From Parendozoicomonas callyspongiae (GTDB lineage Bacteria; Pseudomonadota; Gammaproteobacteria; Pseudomonadales; Endozoicomonadaceae), in the NCBI RefSeq assembly GCF_023502345.1, contig NZ_JAMFLX010000024.1, forward strand, positions 1-64,000: DNA of 64,000 nt, written 5' to 3'. The notes beneath the pieces were generated by a model. It saw nothing but the letters and a program-made list of their open reading frames with translations. It was not told the origin of the DNA and made no database searches. A program made the translations under genes and the position numbers. This document shows positions 63,592 to 64,000 of the stretch, piece by piece. Position 1 is the stretch's first letter. Each line of letters starts with the position of its first letter.

Positions 63592-64000
63592 TTAGAGGTG
63601 CTTAACCCGGCGGGTCACTTCTTCCTGCTTGCCCTTGATAAATGGACGACTGTTTGGCTGACCAAGGTAACCACAAACACGACGGGTTACAGACATCTTG
63701 GTGGAGTCCCGGTTCTGACAGGATGGGCACTCAAAACCACGGGCTGTTGCCAGGAACTCACCTTCGTAATCACACTTGTAGCAGATATCAATTGGTGTAT
63801 TGGTACCGTAATACGGAACGCGGTCATAGGTATAATCCCAGACGGACTCCAAAGCCTTGATGTTGTGCTGCATATTCGGGAATTCCCCGTAGCAGATAAA
63901 GCCACCTGAGGCGTGCATGGGGTAATCCATCTCGAAATCCACCTTGTCATAAGGTGTGGCTTTTTGTTCCACATCCAGGTGGAAAGAGTTGGTGTAGTAT
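63592..64000 (-). CDS. nrdD: Anaerobic ribonucleoside-triphosphate reductase NrdD (C-terminal part)
   Basis: Only the last 135 codons are in the window; the gene continues past base 64000. The zinc site CYKCDYEGEF and FECPSCQNRD, then the glycyl-radical motif RRVCGYLGQPNSRPFIKGK near the C terminus, identify NrdD. YTNSFHLDV and GGFICYGEFPNMQHN are also family sequence. It reduces NTPs to dNTPs under anaerobiosis and is activated by the adjacent NrdG. Confidence 0.96.
   Translation of the reverse strand, partial: YYTNSFHLDVEQKATPYDKVDFEMDYPMHASGGFICYGEFPNMQHNIKALESVWDYTYDRVPYYGTNTPIDICYKCDYEGEFLATARGFECPSCQNRDSTKMSVTRRVCGYLGQPNSRPFIKGKQEEVTRRVKHL

Overview
The window looks like a chromosomal segment of a host-associated marine gammaproteobacterium, most likely Endozoicomonas or a close relative. 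The housekeeping genes are gammaproteobacterial in type (groES-groEL with a GGM tail, folD, rlmG, fxsA, nrdDG, a complete molybdenum-cofactor set). They are interspersed with AT-richer genes encoding domains normally found in eukaryotes. The genus is inferred from this mix; no rRNA or other taxonomic marker lies in the window.

Layout. 1-4.4 kb: the 3' part of an F-box + WD40-repeat gene, then a tandem pair of paralogous genes whose central domain reads as a forkhead (FOX) winged helix. 4.5-27.6 kb: molybdenum-cofactor biosynthesis and molybdate uptake in three blocks (mobA-moaB-moaC-moaD; moeA-mobB-moaA behind a candidate Moco riboswitch; moaE-modABC). Between them lie tatA, folD, a 751-residue unknown protein, an Old Yellow Enzyme homologue, a secreted inositol-phosphatase-like enzyme, an ABC1 kinase, a papain-like unknown, rlmG, a fused cysteine desulfurase/SufE and a secreted metalloprotease. 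A 277-bp element made of nested inverted repeats sits between moaA and sufSE. 27.7-31.6 kb: a secreted unknown, a dGTPase, a HAD phosphatase and a methyltransferase remnant. 31.8-37.5 kb: an AT-rich accessory block with a secreted protein carrying two Death-like domains, a secreted zinc metalloprotease with a GlyGly-CTERM tail beside its probable rhombosortase, a candidate integron attC site and an orphan gene. 37.7-43 kb: alpha/beta hydrolase, patatin, DUF454 and unknown membrane proteins. 42.9-52.8 kb: an atu-type cluster (atuA-F, a TetR regulator, atuG) for degradation of acyclic terpenes or related branched acyl-CoAs. 53-54.8 kb: a SET-domain-like protein. 54.9-60.9 kb: a metallo-beta-lactamase/GGDEF protein, a HugZ haem oxygenase with a Fur box, fxsA and groESL. 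60.9-64 kb: a hairpin-rich stretch, a decayed IS21 transposase, a small zinc-finger-like gene and nrdG/nrdD (nrdD runs off the end).

How it fits together. The core of the window supports anaerobic or microaerobic metabolism (Moco enzymes, Tat export, class III ribonucleotide reductase) and catabolism of branched isoprenoids. The accessory genes look like a set of host-directed proteins: an SCF-type substrate receptor (F-box/WD40), two putative host-type DNA-binding proteins (forkhead), a putative protein or histone methyltransferase (SET), a Death-domain protein and secreted hydrolases. Forkhead-like domains in a bacterium are the most unexpected observation. All domain calls were made by eye from sequence motifs and should be tested by profile and structure comparison.
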